A DNA stretch of 64,000 nt, from NCBI GenBank assembly GCA_965243485.1, contig CBDEVP010000001.1, positions 4,402,001-4,466,000 on the forward strand, given 5' to 3'. The number at the start of each line of letters is the position of its first letter. Positions within the stretch are counted from its first letter, which is position 1. Source of the DNA: UBA7330 sp965243485 (GTDB taxonomy: Bacteria > Bacteroidota > Bacteroidia > Cytophagales > Cyclobacteriaceae). Shown here piece by piece: positions 46,895 to 54,593 of this stretch. Made by a program: the position numbers and the translations under genes. The notes below the pieces were generated by a model. That model was not told the DNA's origin. It saw nothing but the letters and a program-made list of their open reading frames with translations, and searched no databases.

Positions 46895-47949
46895 CCTCTG
46901 GTGTAAATAGAAGAAAATTTAGAATCACCGGCAGGTTTATCATCATTGGATTGGTGGCAGGTGTTGCCTACCCGATTTTAGGTAGGGAAATGTTTGATCC
47001 GATAGCGATATTAAATGGGATCACCATTGGACTTCTTGGTAGCCTTTTTCTGTCTTTTTCCGAGTTGTACAACAATAATCCTCTGAAGAAAAGGATGAAA
47101 TTCATTCCTCAGGTTTTCTTCAAGACCATCTACTATTCCTCATTTTTTGTGCTACTGATATTAGGTGTTTATTCCGTAAACAGGAGTCTCTTTAGTGATA
47201 AAAGCTATTTTGAGTATTTGCGAGGTCCGGAATTTAGCGGATTTGTTTATGAAGGTGACTTCAACATTATCGTCGGTTACACACTGATCATCAGTGCCGC
47301 AATCATTTTCATCCATCAAATGTCCTTGAAAATGGGTCAGGGAATACTCTTAAACCTGATATTTGGTAAATACCATAAACCCACTCGTGAAGAACGAATA
47401 TTTATGTTCCTGGATCTCAATGATTCCACTTCACTGGCAGAAAAGATGGGTGAAATCAGATTCAATCAGTTCATCAATGAGTTTTTCCAGGACATCACCG
47501 ATCCCATCGTTCAGACTTATGGGTTGATTTACAGATATGTAGGTGATCAAATGGTTGTGACATGGAAGCCATCGCAAGGGCTAAAAAATATCAACTGCCT
47601 ACGTGCCTTTTACTCTGCCAGGGATGTGATCAAAAGTAAGCGCGAGAAATATCTAAAGAATTATGGCATAATTCCACAATTCACCGCGGCATTCCATATG
47701 GGGCCAGTGGTGATCGGGCAAGTCGGAGATGTGAAAAGTCAGATAGTAATGAGCGGTTCTGTTTTGTATGAAGGACACCTGATCGAAAAAAATTGCGGAA
47801 AAACAGAAAATACACACTTAATTTCCCAGCAACTCATGGAAAAACTTGAATTACCGAAGTTTTATATAAGCAAACCTGTCGGAGAAATAAGCATACCGTC
47901 CTCCGGCTTAATAAAGATCTATACAGTAAAGACCATCGATAAGGAGTAG
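46891..47949 (+). CDS. membrane class III nucleotide cyclase, C1-like half
   Basis: 352 residues with the same layout as its upstream neighbour: four membrane helices (about 14-30, 39-59, 73-96, 125-142) and a cyclase domain. Both metal Asp residues are present, D175 (FLDLNDST) and D219 (YVGDQ), 44 residues apart as in Rv1625c. The Asn and Arg are absent: the region aligned with GDAMNTASR of the first gene reads GSVLYEGHL, with Y293 and L297 at those places. Base position R215. It complements the preceding protein; a heterodimer would have one complete site. Ends 2 bp before the convergent DEAD-box helicase stop. Confidence 0.9.
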   Translation: MTSGVNRRKFRITGRFIIIGLVAGVAYPILGREMFDPIAILNGITIGLLGSLFLSFSELYNNNPLKKRMKFIPQVFFKTIYYSSFFVLLILGVYSVNRSLFSDKSYFEYLRGPEFSGFVYEGDFNIIVGYTLIISAAIIFIHQMSLKMGQGILLNLIFGKYHKPTREERIFMFLDLNDSTSLAEKMGEIRFNQFINEFFQDITDPIVQTYGLIYRYVGDQMVVTWKPSQGLKNINCLRAFYSARDVIKSKREKYLKNYGIIPQFTAAFHMGPVVIGQVGDVKSQIVMSGSVLYEGHLIEKNCGKTENTHLISQQLMEKLELPKFYISKPVGEISIPSSGLIKIYTVKTIDKE

Positions 47950-47951
47950 GC

Positions 47952-49652
47952 TCACCGCCTCCTTCGGTACCTTCGGCCTGCTTTATTTGATTCTTTCCTG
48001 TTCCTCCTCTGCTTTTTTGAGTTTTTACCGGTTGGTGGGATTTCTTTTTCATCATCGCGATTTACCCGGATACTTCTGCCATCAATGTCGATACCTTTAA
48101 ACTTCTTTCCAAGTCCTGAATCATGGCTGCTTTCGACATTGAAATAGGAATGGTTTTTCTGCATGGATAATTCACTGACTGAATTTCTGTCAATTCCGGA
48201 AACATCAGCGATAAAGTGGACCAAATCTGCTTTTGTCATACCATCAATACTTCCAATATTGATGAAATATCTATTTCCACCAGCGCTCTTTGTGCGTGAT
48301 GATCTCGCAGACTTTTCTTTCGATCCGGAGGTAATCACTTCATTGAGTTCCTCGGATTCGTCCATTAGGTGATCCAACTGAATGGTGATCAGCCTCTTCA
48401 GGATATCTTCTTTATCAAATGCCTCAAAATAGCCTCTCAACTGCTGAAGAATTTGATCTGCATTTTTATCTACCTGCGTAGTAGTGATCAAATGCGCCCA
48501 GTGACTGATCCTGCTATATTTCAGCTCATCCATGGAGGGTACCTTCACAGGCTCAAACCTGATTCCAAGCATTTTCTCGAGCTCATTTATTTTTCTCATT
48601 TCTCCGGGATTGATGAAAGCCAGCGAAATACCCTTTTTACCTGCTCTTGCCGTCCTGCCGCTTCTGTGCGTATAACTTTCCAGTTGATCCGGTAAAGAGT
48701 GATGAATTACATGGGTAAGGTCACTTACATCGATCCCCCTTGCGGCCACATCAGTAGCTATTAGCAACTGCATCGACCTGGTCTTGAATCGCTTCATGAC
48801 AGATTCGCGCTGAGCCTGACTCAGGTCTCCATGCAGTGATTCCACACCATATCCCAACGCAGAAAGCTCGTCAGAGATTTTTTGTGTTTCCCGCTTGGTT
48901 CTGCAAAACATAACCCCTCTCATCTCCGGCTGAATTTCCATGAACCTTCTGATGGCAGCAACCCGGTTCGTGCTTTTAGTGATCACATACTGATGAGCAA
49001 TATTCTTATTTAACCTTTCTTCTACATTTACTGCTACCTCAAGGGGATCCTTCATATACCTCGAAACGATTCTTCTGATTTCGGCAGGCATGGTAGCGGA
49101 AAACAACCAGGTGACCCGATCAGAAGGAGTATGTGAAAGGATGTTGTCAATGTCTTCCTTGAAGCCCATATTCAGCATCTCGTCTGCCTCATCCAATATC
49201 ACATATTTTACTTTATCCAGGCTCAATGCTTTTCTGTTGAGCAGATCGATCAGGCGACCCGGTGTAGCCACGACAATATTGGGAGCTTGTTTTAAGGCGC
49301 GGATCTGATTGGAAATTGCCGCTCCCCCATACACGACTTCAATATTCATTCCCTTAATGTTTCGGGAAAAATCCAGCAGCTGGGCAGCTGTTTGCTGTGC
49401 CAGCTCACGTGTAGGTGCCATAATTAGAGACTGTATGCCCTGATCTTTTACAGAAATAAGGTCCAGCAAGGGCAGCCCAAAAGCCGCAGTCTTTCCAGTT
49501 CCCGTTTGTGCTAATCCGATAAAGTCGGTAGGATTATTTTGCAGCAACTTCGGGATTGCCTGTTCCTGAACCGGGGTCGGATCAACAAATCCCATCTGTT
49601 CCAGGACATCCGCGAGTGTATTCGAGAGCCCCAGGTTATTGAATTTATTCAA
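47952..49652 (-). CDS. DEAD-box RNA helicase with DbpA-type RNA-binding domain
   Basis: 566 residues from a TTG start. Helicase motifs in order: QTGTGKTAAF (I), PTRELAQQ (Ia), TPGRLID (Ib), DEADEMLNM (II), SATMP (III), VIHHSLPDQ, HRSGRTARAG (VI). An RNA-binding DbpA/CsdA C-terminal fold follows (NRYFINIGSIDGMTKADLVHFIADVSGI) and a basic tail ends RRYRRRR. It remodels RNA or ribosome subunits, in many bacteria at low temperature. Single gene between the cyclase pair and an OmpA protein. Confidence 0.94.
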   Translation of the reverse strand: MNKFNNLGLSNTLADVLEQMGFVDPTPVQEQAIPKLLQNNPTDFIGLAQTGTGKTAAFGLPLLDLISVKDQGIQSLIMAPTRELAQQTAAQLLDFSRNIKGMNIEVVYGGAAISNQIRALKQAPNIVVATPGRLIDLLNRKALSLDKVKYVILDEADEMLNMGFKEDIDNILSHTPSDRVTWLFSATMPAEIRRIVSRYMKDPLEVAVNVEERLNKNIAHQYVITKSTNRVAAIRRFMEIQPEMRGVMFCRTKRETQKISDELSALGYGVESLHGDLSQAQRESVMKRFKTRSMQLLIATDVAARGIDVSDLTHVIHHSLPDQLESYTHRSGRTARAGKKGISLAFINPGEMRKINELEKMLGIRFEPVKVPSMDELKYSRISHWAHLITTTQVDKNADQILQQLRGYFEAFDKEDILKRLITIQLDHLMDESEELNEVITSGSKEKSARSSRTKSAGGNRYFINIGSIDGMTKADLVHFIADVSGIDRNSVSELSMQKNHSYFNVESSHDSGLGKKFKGIDIDGRSIRVNRDDEKEIPPTGKNSKKQRRNRKESNKAGRRYRRRR

Positions 49653-49729
49653 AAAGGTGTTTTTATATAATGAGAGTGCAAAGGTACCTCACCTGCGAAG
49701 ATATCCTCACCCGAACACCTTTTTTATAT

Positions 49730-51640
49730 TTAAAACTCAACAATCTCAAATTCTGTCCGCCTATTAGCTGCCCGTCCTTCTTCTGTAGAATTATCTTCAA
49801 TAGGCATGGATTCGCCATATCCTTTGGACCTGATCCTGGTTTCCTCGATGCCTGCCAGGATCATATAGTCCCTCACTGCATCCGCCCTGCTCTGAGACAG
49901 CTTAAGGTTCAGGTCATCAGAACCCAGATTGTCCGTGTGTCCTCCGATTTCTATGACCATGGTTGGGTTATCCTGCAGCAAGTCAACTGCTTTATTCAAT
50001 TCGACATAACTAATCGGCTTCAGTTCTGCCCTGCCACTCTCAAAAAAGATGTTATTCAGTACAACCTTTGTTCCCTTCTCGATGGGCTCGAGACCTATGT
50101 CCATGACGATTTCCTGATAGGTAGTGTCTTTGGGTACTTCAAAACTTTCCGAATAAAAGAAGAAACCTTCACTCGTGGTTGAAACGCTGTAATTCCTTCC
50201 CGCCGGAAGCACCACCAGGTATTCGCCACTCACAGAATTACTCTTATTGACAGCCAGCAACTCCCCGGAATTGATATCCTCGATCAGCACCACAGCTTCT
50301 ACCGGGGCCATGGTTTTGGCATTGGTAATGATCCCCTGAACAACGATGGTTGGTTTAGGTTTTAGATGGTCCGGGAGCTCTACTTCAAAGATGTCGTAGT
50401 TGTTAGGATCCAGTCTCGAAGAAGCAAAGTATGCCTTTCCTGCTGCGGAAATAGTGAATTGAGTATCATCTCCTTCAGAATTGAGTGGGGCTCCCAGGTT
50501 GACTGGCCTGGACCATTTGTTTTCCTCAAATGTTGAACTGAAAATATCTGTCCCTCCATATCCGGGATGGCCAGTACTTGCATAATAAAGAGTTTTGCCA
50601 TCAGGAGCCAGATAAGGACCATTTTCATTGAATGGAGTATTGACTGTGCTCCCGAGATTCTGTGGCACACCCCAGTCTCCCAAATGATTTTTTTGTGTCA
50701 TGTAAAGGTCCATCCCTCCATAGCCACCTTGCCTGGTCGATGCAAAAATGATCCTTGAACCATCAGAGCTGATCGTAGGTTGGGAATCCCACATATTACT
50801 ATTCACCACATTGCCCATATTTTGCGGAACTGTCCATCGGGTGCCAACCAGCTGGGTAATATAGAGATCACAATTCCCAATACCTTCCTCATCTCCGCAT
50901 TTTACGTAAACCATCAGCTGCCCGTCACCTGTAAAAGATGACCCAAAGTCATCTCCCATAGAGTTCAATGGCTCGGGAAGTAATTGCGGCGTGCTCCAGG
51001 AGTCATTGTCAAATGTGGAAAAATAAATATCCTCTCCGTAGTTCATGGCATTGAGTGTATCCTTCTGATTGTCAAAGCCACCCTTTCGTATACTGGTAAA
51101 ATATAATCGGGTACCCGTGGGATTTACCTGGGGAGTATAATCTCCATAAATACTATTTACCTGATTGATAGGTACTGGCATCGACATTTCTGTGACCTGA
51201 GCCCTGATGATCGGACTTTGGTTGATATACTCCTGCCTGTTTTTAGCCATATGCTGATAAATGGTATACTTTGGCGTATTGGGGAACTTCTCCATGAATT
51301 TGTTAATAGATAATCGGGCATTGTCAAACTGATTCAGCTGAATATACGAATTGGCAGCTTCGAAATGATACCATGGAAAATAATTGAAATCTATGCTCTC
51401 CAGCTTTCTGAAAGCATCAACAGCCTGCTGGTGCTGATTGGTCTTTACATAGGATAACCCCAGATAATTCCACGCATCAGCATAAGCGTCATTTCCTGCC
51501 ACAGCTTTTTCAAAATAATCTATGGCCGTCCCAAAATCTCCCTGCTCATAAGCTTTTCTGCCTTCACGATAATTATTGATGCTCTGAGCCTGCAGAAAAA
51601 GCACTGATACAAAAAATAAACCAGTCGCAAGAGTTTTCAT
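49730..51640 (-). CDS. TPR/propeller/OmpA outer-membrane-associated protein
   Basis: 636 residues: signal peptide, TPR helices (about 20-100), PD40-type propeller (about 150-420; DGSRIIFASTRQGGYGGMDLYM), a carboxypeptidase-regulatory domain (about 430-515) and a C-terminal OmpA domain (NNIFFESGRAELKPISYVELNKAVDLL, GHTDNLGSDDLNLKLSQSRADAV, NRRTEFEIVEF). Like the 36933 gene but without PorP-like or sorted-substrate neighbours, so it is a second, unpaired member of this architecture. It probably anchors an outer-membrane complex to peptidoglycan. Confidence 0.85.
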   Translation of the reverse strand: MKTLATGLFFVSVLFLQAQSINNYREGRKAYEQGDFGTAIDYFEKAVAGNDAYADAWNYLGLSYVKTNQHQQAVDAFRKLESIDFNYFPWYHFEAANSYIQLNQFDNARLSINKFMEKFPNTPKYTIYQHMAKNRQEYINQSPIIRAQVTEMSMPVPINQVNSIYGDYTPQVNPTGTRLYFTSIRKGGFDNQKDTLNAMNYGEDIYFSTFDNDSWSTPQLLPEPLNSMGDDFGSSFTGDGQLMVYVKCGDEEGIGNCDLYITQLVGTRWTVPQNMGNVVNSNMWDSQPTISSDGSRIIFASTRQGGYGGMDLYMTQKNHLGDWGVPQNLGSTVNTPFNENGPYLAPDGKTLYYASTGHPGYGGTDIFSSTFEENKWSRPVNLGAPLNSEGDDTQFTISAAGKAYFASSRLDPNNYDIFEVELPDHLKPKPTIVVQGIITNAKTMAPVEAVVLIEDINSGELLAVNKSNSVSGEYLVVLPAGRNYSVSTTSEGFFFYSESFEVPKDTTYQEIVMDIGLEPIEKGTKVVLNNIFFESGRAELKPISYVELNKAVDLLQDNPTMVIEIGGHTDNLGSDDLNLKLSQSRADAVRDYMILAGIEETRIRSKGYGESMPIEDNSTEEGRAANRRTEFEIVEF

Positions 51641-51748
51641 CGTTTTGTTGATTGATTTAGGTTCAAAATACGGAAATAAACCAAAATAAGAAAGCCGGTC
51701 GGCCTCTCTGGTGATCGTTTCATCTTGTGGTGTTGAATGGATAAAAAA

Positions 51749-51774
51749 AATGCACCTCGTTGGGAAGGTGCATT
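51749..51774 (-). terminator. hairpin followed by T8 on the minus strand
   Basis: Arms AATGCACCT and AGGTGCATT around an 8-nt loop. On the minus strand the hairpin is followed by eight T, which is a good terminator, but no annotated minus-strand gene lies upstream; a short leader or non-coding RNA starting near 51900 would explain it. Confidence 0.6.
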
Positions 51775-51779
51775 TTCAC

Positions 51780-51837
51780 TAGCTGGTTGAGAACTGAATT
51801 TAGCTGGTTCAGTAATGTTTTTAATAGCTGATTTGAG
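51780..51837. repeat. three direct TAGCTG repeats
   Basis: TAGCTGGTTGAG (51780-51791), TAGCTGGTTCAG (51801-51812) and TAGCTGATTTGAG (51825-51837), spaced 21 and 24 bp. A fourth copy TAGCTGGCTTTG lies at 52153-52164, on the start of the XRE gene. Such spacing fits a protein-binding array or an RNA target series. Confidence 0.55.
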
Positions 51838-51948
51838 TTTGAAATTATATCCGTCCAACATTTTCACCAAATTTCTTTCTTTGTCAGGCCGAAAATATGT
51901 TAACTATCTGATATTCAAGGTATTAATAATATATAGCTTTTTGATATC

Positions 51949-51978
51949 TAAGAAAATTTTTCTTATATTACATAAGAA
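51949..51978. promoter_or_regulatory. operator-like palindrome block A
   Basis: TAAGAAAA-T-TTTTCTTA is a perfect interrupted palindrome (51949-51965), continued by ATAAGAA (51972-51978), which pairs again with TTCTTAT. The core AGAAAATTTTTCTTA recurs exactly at 52090-52104, next to the XRE gene. Confidence 0.5.
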
Positions 51979-52089
51979 TTTTCATGAAGGTTTGAAACAT
52001 TTATTCAACCGCCGTATTCTGAATTGACTTTAACATCCGCCACTGAATCTTGCTAATCTTCTTTCTATATTTCTGATAACCAGTGATAT

Positions 52090-52131
52090 AGAAAATTTTT
52101 CTTACATAATTAGTAAGAATATTTTTCTTAG
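52090..52131. promoter_or_regulatory. operator-like palindrome block B
   Basis: AGAAAATTTTTCTTA (52090-52104) then TAAGAA (52114-52119), giving the 7-bp pair TTCTTAC/GTAAGAA across 7 bp, and a third half-site TTTTTCTTAG (52122-52131). It is 31-72 bp before the TTG start of the XRE regulator, as expected for autoregulation. Confidence 0.55.
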
Positions 52132-52161
52132 TTACTAATATTGACGCTGATTTAGCTGGCT

Positions 52162-52668
52162 TTGGATATTATCAATAAAAATATCAGGACACTTCGTAAA
52201 CTCGAGAACATAAAGAGCCAAAGTGAATTTGGAGATCTGATTGGTGTGCCCAGCCATAACATCAACAAATATGAGAATACAGTCATACCCAAACCGGAGA
52301 TCTTAAGAACCATCGCAAAAGCCTTTAACATCAACCTCCATCTGTTCCTTACAAGGGAATTGAACGAGAAAAATTATGATGACTTTAAAGTAGAGCGGGA
52401 CACTGAGATCAAACTCGAAGGTTTGAAGAGTGAGTTTACAAGTGACATTGAAATAAAGCGGGGTGATGTGGATAGAATGGCCACCTATTTTACTGATAAG
52501 CTCATTCTGATCGAGCAGAATAATTTAAATGAAATTGACCGGCAAAAGCTATTTAAAGATCTAAAGATTCTATTCCTTGCTTATCACAGGAAGCTTAAGG
52601 ATTTTTATGAGATGCAGGACAGATTGTCCGTGATCCTGGGTAGTAAAACACCCCCTGCCCAATCGTAA
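52162..52668 (+). CDS. XRE-family helix-turn-helix regulator
   Basis: 168 residues from TTG at 52162 (no ATG upstream in frame). IINKNIRTLRKLENIKSQSEFGDLIGVPSHNINKYEN is an XRE (lambda-Cro-type) DNA-binding domain at the N-terminus, and the C-terminal 100 residues (KVERDTEIKLEGLKSEF...RMATYFTDKLILIEQ) are a likely dimerisation or sensing domain of unknown type. Two operator-like palindrome blocks lie upstream. The ammonium transporter follows 78 bp downstream, so control of nitrogen uptake is possible but not shown. Confidence 0.8.
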   Translation: MDIINKNIRTLRKLENIKSQSEFGDLIGVPSHNINKYENTVIPKPEILRTIAKAFNINLHLFLTRELNEKNYDDFKVERDTEIKLEGLKSEFTSDIEIKRGDVDRMATYFTDKLILIEQNNLNEIDRQKLFKDLKILFLAYHRKLKDFYEMQDRLSVILGSKTPPAQS

Positions 52669-52746
52669 TTTAAGCAGCTGCTTTTCCCGTTGATTTCATT
52701 TTTTATTTATCTTTCGCCCCAGACAACATTAACCTAACCTATCCCT

Positions 52747-54069
52747 ATGGTCTTATTAAGAAGAATTGGCCTGTGCGTACTATTGCTTTTATTGTATTAC
52801 ACTCCAACATACGCTCAGGATTCACAGGTTGATAGCGGTGCTACGGCCTGGATGCTTACCTCCACCATGCTTGTTCTCCTCATGGTTCCCGGACTGGCCA
52901 TGTTCTATGGGGGGCTTGTCCGCACCAAGAATGTAGTTGGCACCATGATGCACAGTTTCGTTGCCATGGGGATCATGACTCTGCTTTGGATCCTTTGCGG
53001 ATACTCTATGGCTTTCGGTAGCAATGTCTTGTGGGGATGGTTTGGGTGGAATGGCGACTATGTGATGCTCAAGGGAATAGATGACAGCATCATGGATGGT
53101 ATCCCTGAGTATGTCTTCACCATGTTCCAGGGCAAATTTGCCATCATCACACCCGCGATCATTGCCGGCGCATTTGCGGAGCGGATCTCGTTCAAAAGTT
53201 ATTGCATCTTCATTGCATTCTGGGGTCTCCTGGTATACAATCCGCTTTGTCACTGGGTATGGGCTGGCGACGGTTTTCTTTTCAACCTGGGAGCCAATGG
53301 TGCCATAGATTTTGCAGGAGGTACAGTGGTCCATATATCCGCAGGTGTCAGTGGTTTGGTTGCTGCTCTCTTTCTCGGCGCCAGAAAGATGCATCCTCAT
53401 TTACCCATGCAGCCCAACAATCTTGTGATGACCCTGATCGGTGCCGGTTTGCTTTGGGTAGGATGGTTTGGGTTCAATGCGGGCAGCAGCATCACCAGTG
53501 GCCTCATCACCGCACAGGCCTTAACCGTAACACAAATAGCTGCAGCTGCCGGGGCTATTACCTGGGTGATCATCGAAGGATGGCATCAGGGAAAGTCCAC
53601 CGCTCTTGGACTGGTATCAGGTATTTTGGCAGGTTTGGTTGCAATTACTCCAGCTGCAGGAGTGGTTCAGCCTGTTGGTGCTGTGGTACTGGGAATTCTG
53701 GCCACCTTGGCTTGCTATCTGGCGATCTCATTCAAGAACAAAATGGGATATGATGACACACTGGATGCTTTTGGAATTCATGGAATTGGAGGTATCATCG
53801 GTGCTGTTTTCCTTGTATTTTTTATCCGTGAAAGCTGGATGCAGGAGGCGGCCGAAATTGCCGGTGGAAGCTGGAGTACCTGGCAGCAACTCGGCGTGCA
53901 GATCGTTGCTATCCTGATCGCCATAGGTTACGCAGCCTTTGGCACCTGGCTAATACTTTTCATATTGAATAAATTTATAAGGATCCGTGTCTCCGAAGAA
54001 GCAGAAAATAAGGGATTGGATAACTATTTCCATGGAGAGAAAGGATACGGAATGATCAACCCTAACTAA
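52747..54069 (+). CDS. amtB: ammonium transporter
   Basis: 440 residues: a signal peptide and 11 membrane helices. Family landmarks: FYGGLVRTKNV, the twin pore histidines in GGTVVHISAG and DAFGIHGIGG, and NPLCHWVWAGDG. Carries ammonium or ammonia across the inner membrane. Downstream on the same strand, after 166 bp, is a PII gene, the usual partner that blocks the pore when nitrogen is sufficient. Confidence 0.95.
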   Translation: MVLLRRIGLCVLLLLLYYTPTYAQDSQVDSGATAWMLTSTMLVLLMVPGLAMFYGGLVRTKNVVGTMMHSFVAMGIMTLLWILCGYSMAFGSNVLWGWFGWNGDYVMLKGIDDSIMDGIPEYVFTMFQGKFAIITPAIIAGAFAERISFKSYCIFIAFWGLLVYNPLCHWVWAGDGFLFNLGANGAIDFAGGTVVHISAGVSGLVAALFLGARKMHPHLPMQPNNLVMTLIGAGLLWVGWFGFNAGSSITSGLITAQALTVTQIAAAAGAITWVIIEGWHQGKSTALGLVSGILAGLVAITPAAGVVQPVGAVVLGILATLACYLAISFKNKMGYDDTLDAFGIHGIGGIIGAVFLVFFIRESWMQEAAEIAGGSWSTWQQLGVQIVAILIAIGYAAFGTWLILFILNKFIRIRVSEEAENKGLDNYFHGEKGYGMINPN

Positions 54070-54076
54070 TCATAAA

Positions 54077-54141
54077 GATGAAATGCCCATGTTTTTGCAA
54101 ACACCCAAACGAGGATGAATATCCTATATGGGCATTCCATC
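54077..54141 (+). ncRNA. hairpin 1 in the amtB-PII spacer
   Basis: Arms GATGAAATGCCCAT (54077-54090) and ATGGGCATTCCATC (54128-54141) match over 14 bp except one pair, enclosing a 37-nt loop. It would lie in the transcript between the two genes. Too large a loop for a usual terminator, and no T-run follows. Confidence 0.45.
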
Positions 54142-54168
54142 TGACCTTTCAAAATAAATCATATATAG
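54107..54168 (+). ncRNA. hairpin 2 in the amtB-PII spacer (54168-54206)
   Basis: The order of this entry is start 54168, end 54206. ATGAAAT (54169-54175) and ATTCCAT (54100-54106 in the same numbering as 54200-54206) pair outside an inner stem GCCCC (54178-54182) and GGGGC (54193-54197) with a 10-nt loop. It shares its outer sequence GATGAAATG...ATTCCAT with hairpin 1, so the two look like copies of one RNA element. Confidence 0.4.
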
Positions 54169-54235
54169 ATGAAATGAGCCCCAAAAGCTTTCGGGGCGAA
54201 TTCCATGTGTCTGCTAAAAAACTAATAATACCCAC

Positions 54236-54580
54236 ATGAAACTAATAATCGCGATCATAAGAGACAATCAACTGGATCAGGTAAGGGAATCATTGATCAA
54301 GGCTGGAATAACCAGAATAACGGTAAATCATGTGTCGGGACATGGAAGAAGAGTTACGGAAGAGATCTACCGGGGAAAGAAAGTCATCCCCAACCTTGTA
54401 TCAAATATCCGGTTGGAAATTGCTGTCAATGATAAATTTGTAGAACCTGCCGTCGAGGCCATTTCCAGTGCGGCACAGCCCCACGATGGAGATATGATCG
54501 GTGGTGGCAAGATCTTTATTCTCCCCATCGAAGAATGTATCAGGATCAGAACAGGAGAAAAAGGTTCAGAAGCTATATAG
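54236..54580 (+). CDS. PII-family nitrogen regulatory protein with altered T-loop
   Basis: 114 residues of the PII family (GlnB/GlnK): the MKLIIAIIR start, GITRITVNHVSGHGRR, EIYRGKK, and the end IEECIRIRTGEKGSEAI. The T-loop Tyr51 of GlnB, the uridylylation site, is replaced: where GlnB reads YRGAEYM this protein reads YRGKKVI. The B-loop GDGK is GGGK. It should still bind ATP/ADP and 2-oxoglutarate and the neighbouring AmtB, but not be switched by uridylylation. Downstream of amtB on the same strand. Confidence 0.88.
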   Translation: MKLIIAIIRDNQLDQVRESLIKAGITRITVNHVSGHGRRVTEEIYRGKKVIPNLVSNIRLEIAVNDKFVEPAVEAISSAAQPHDGDMIGGGKIFILPIEECIRIRTGEKGSEAI

Positions 54581-54593
54581 TTCAGGTTGTTTG

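Noticed and set aside
51637..51870. Minus-strand 77-codon frame over the terminator and repeats
   Set aside because: It crosses a hairpin and low-complexity sequence with no domain, and runs into the start of the OmpA-type gene.
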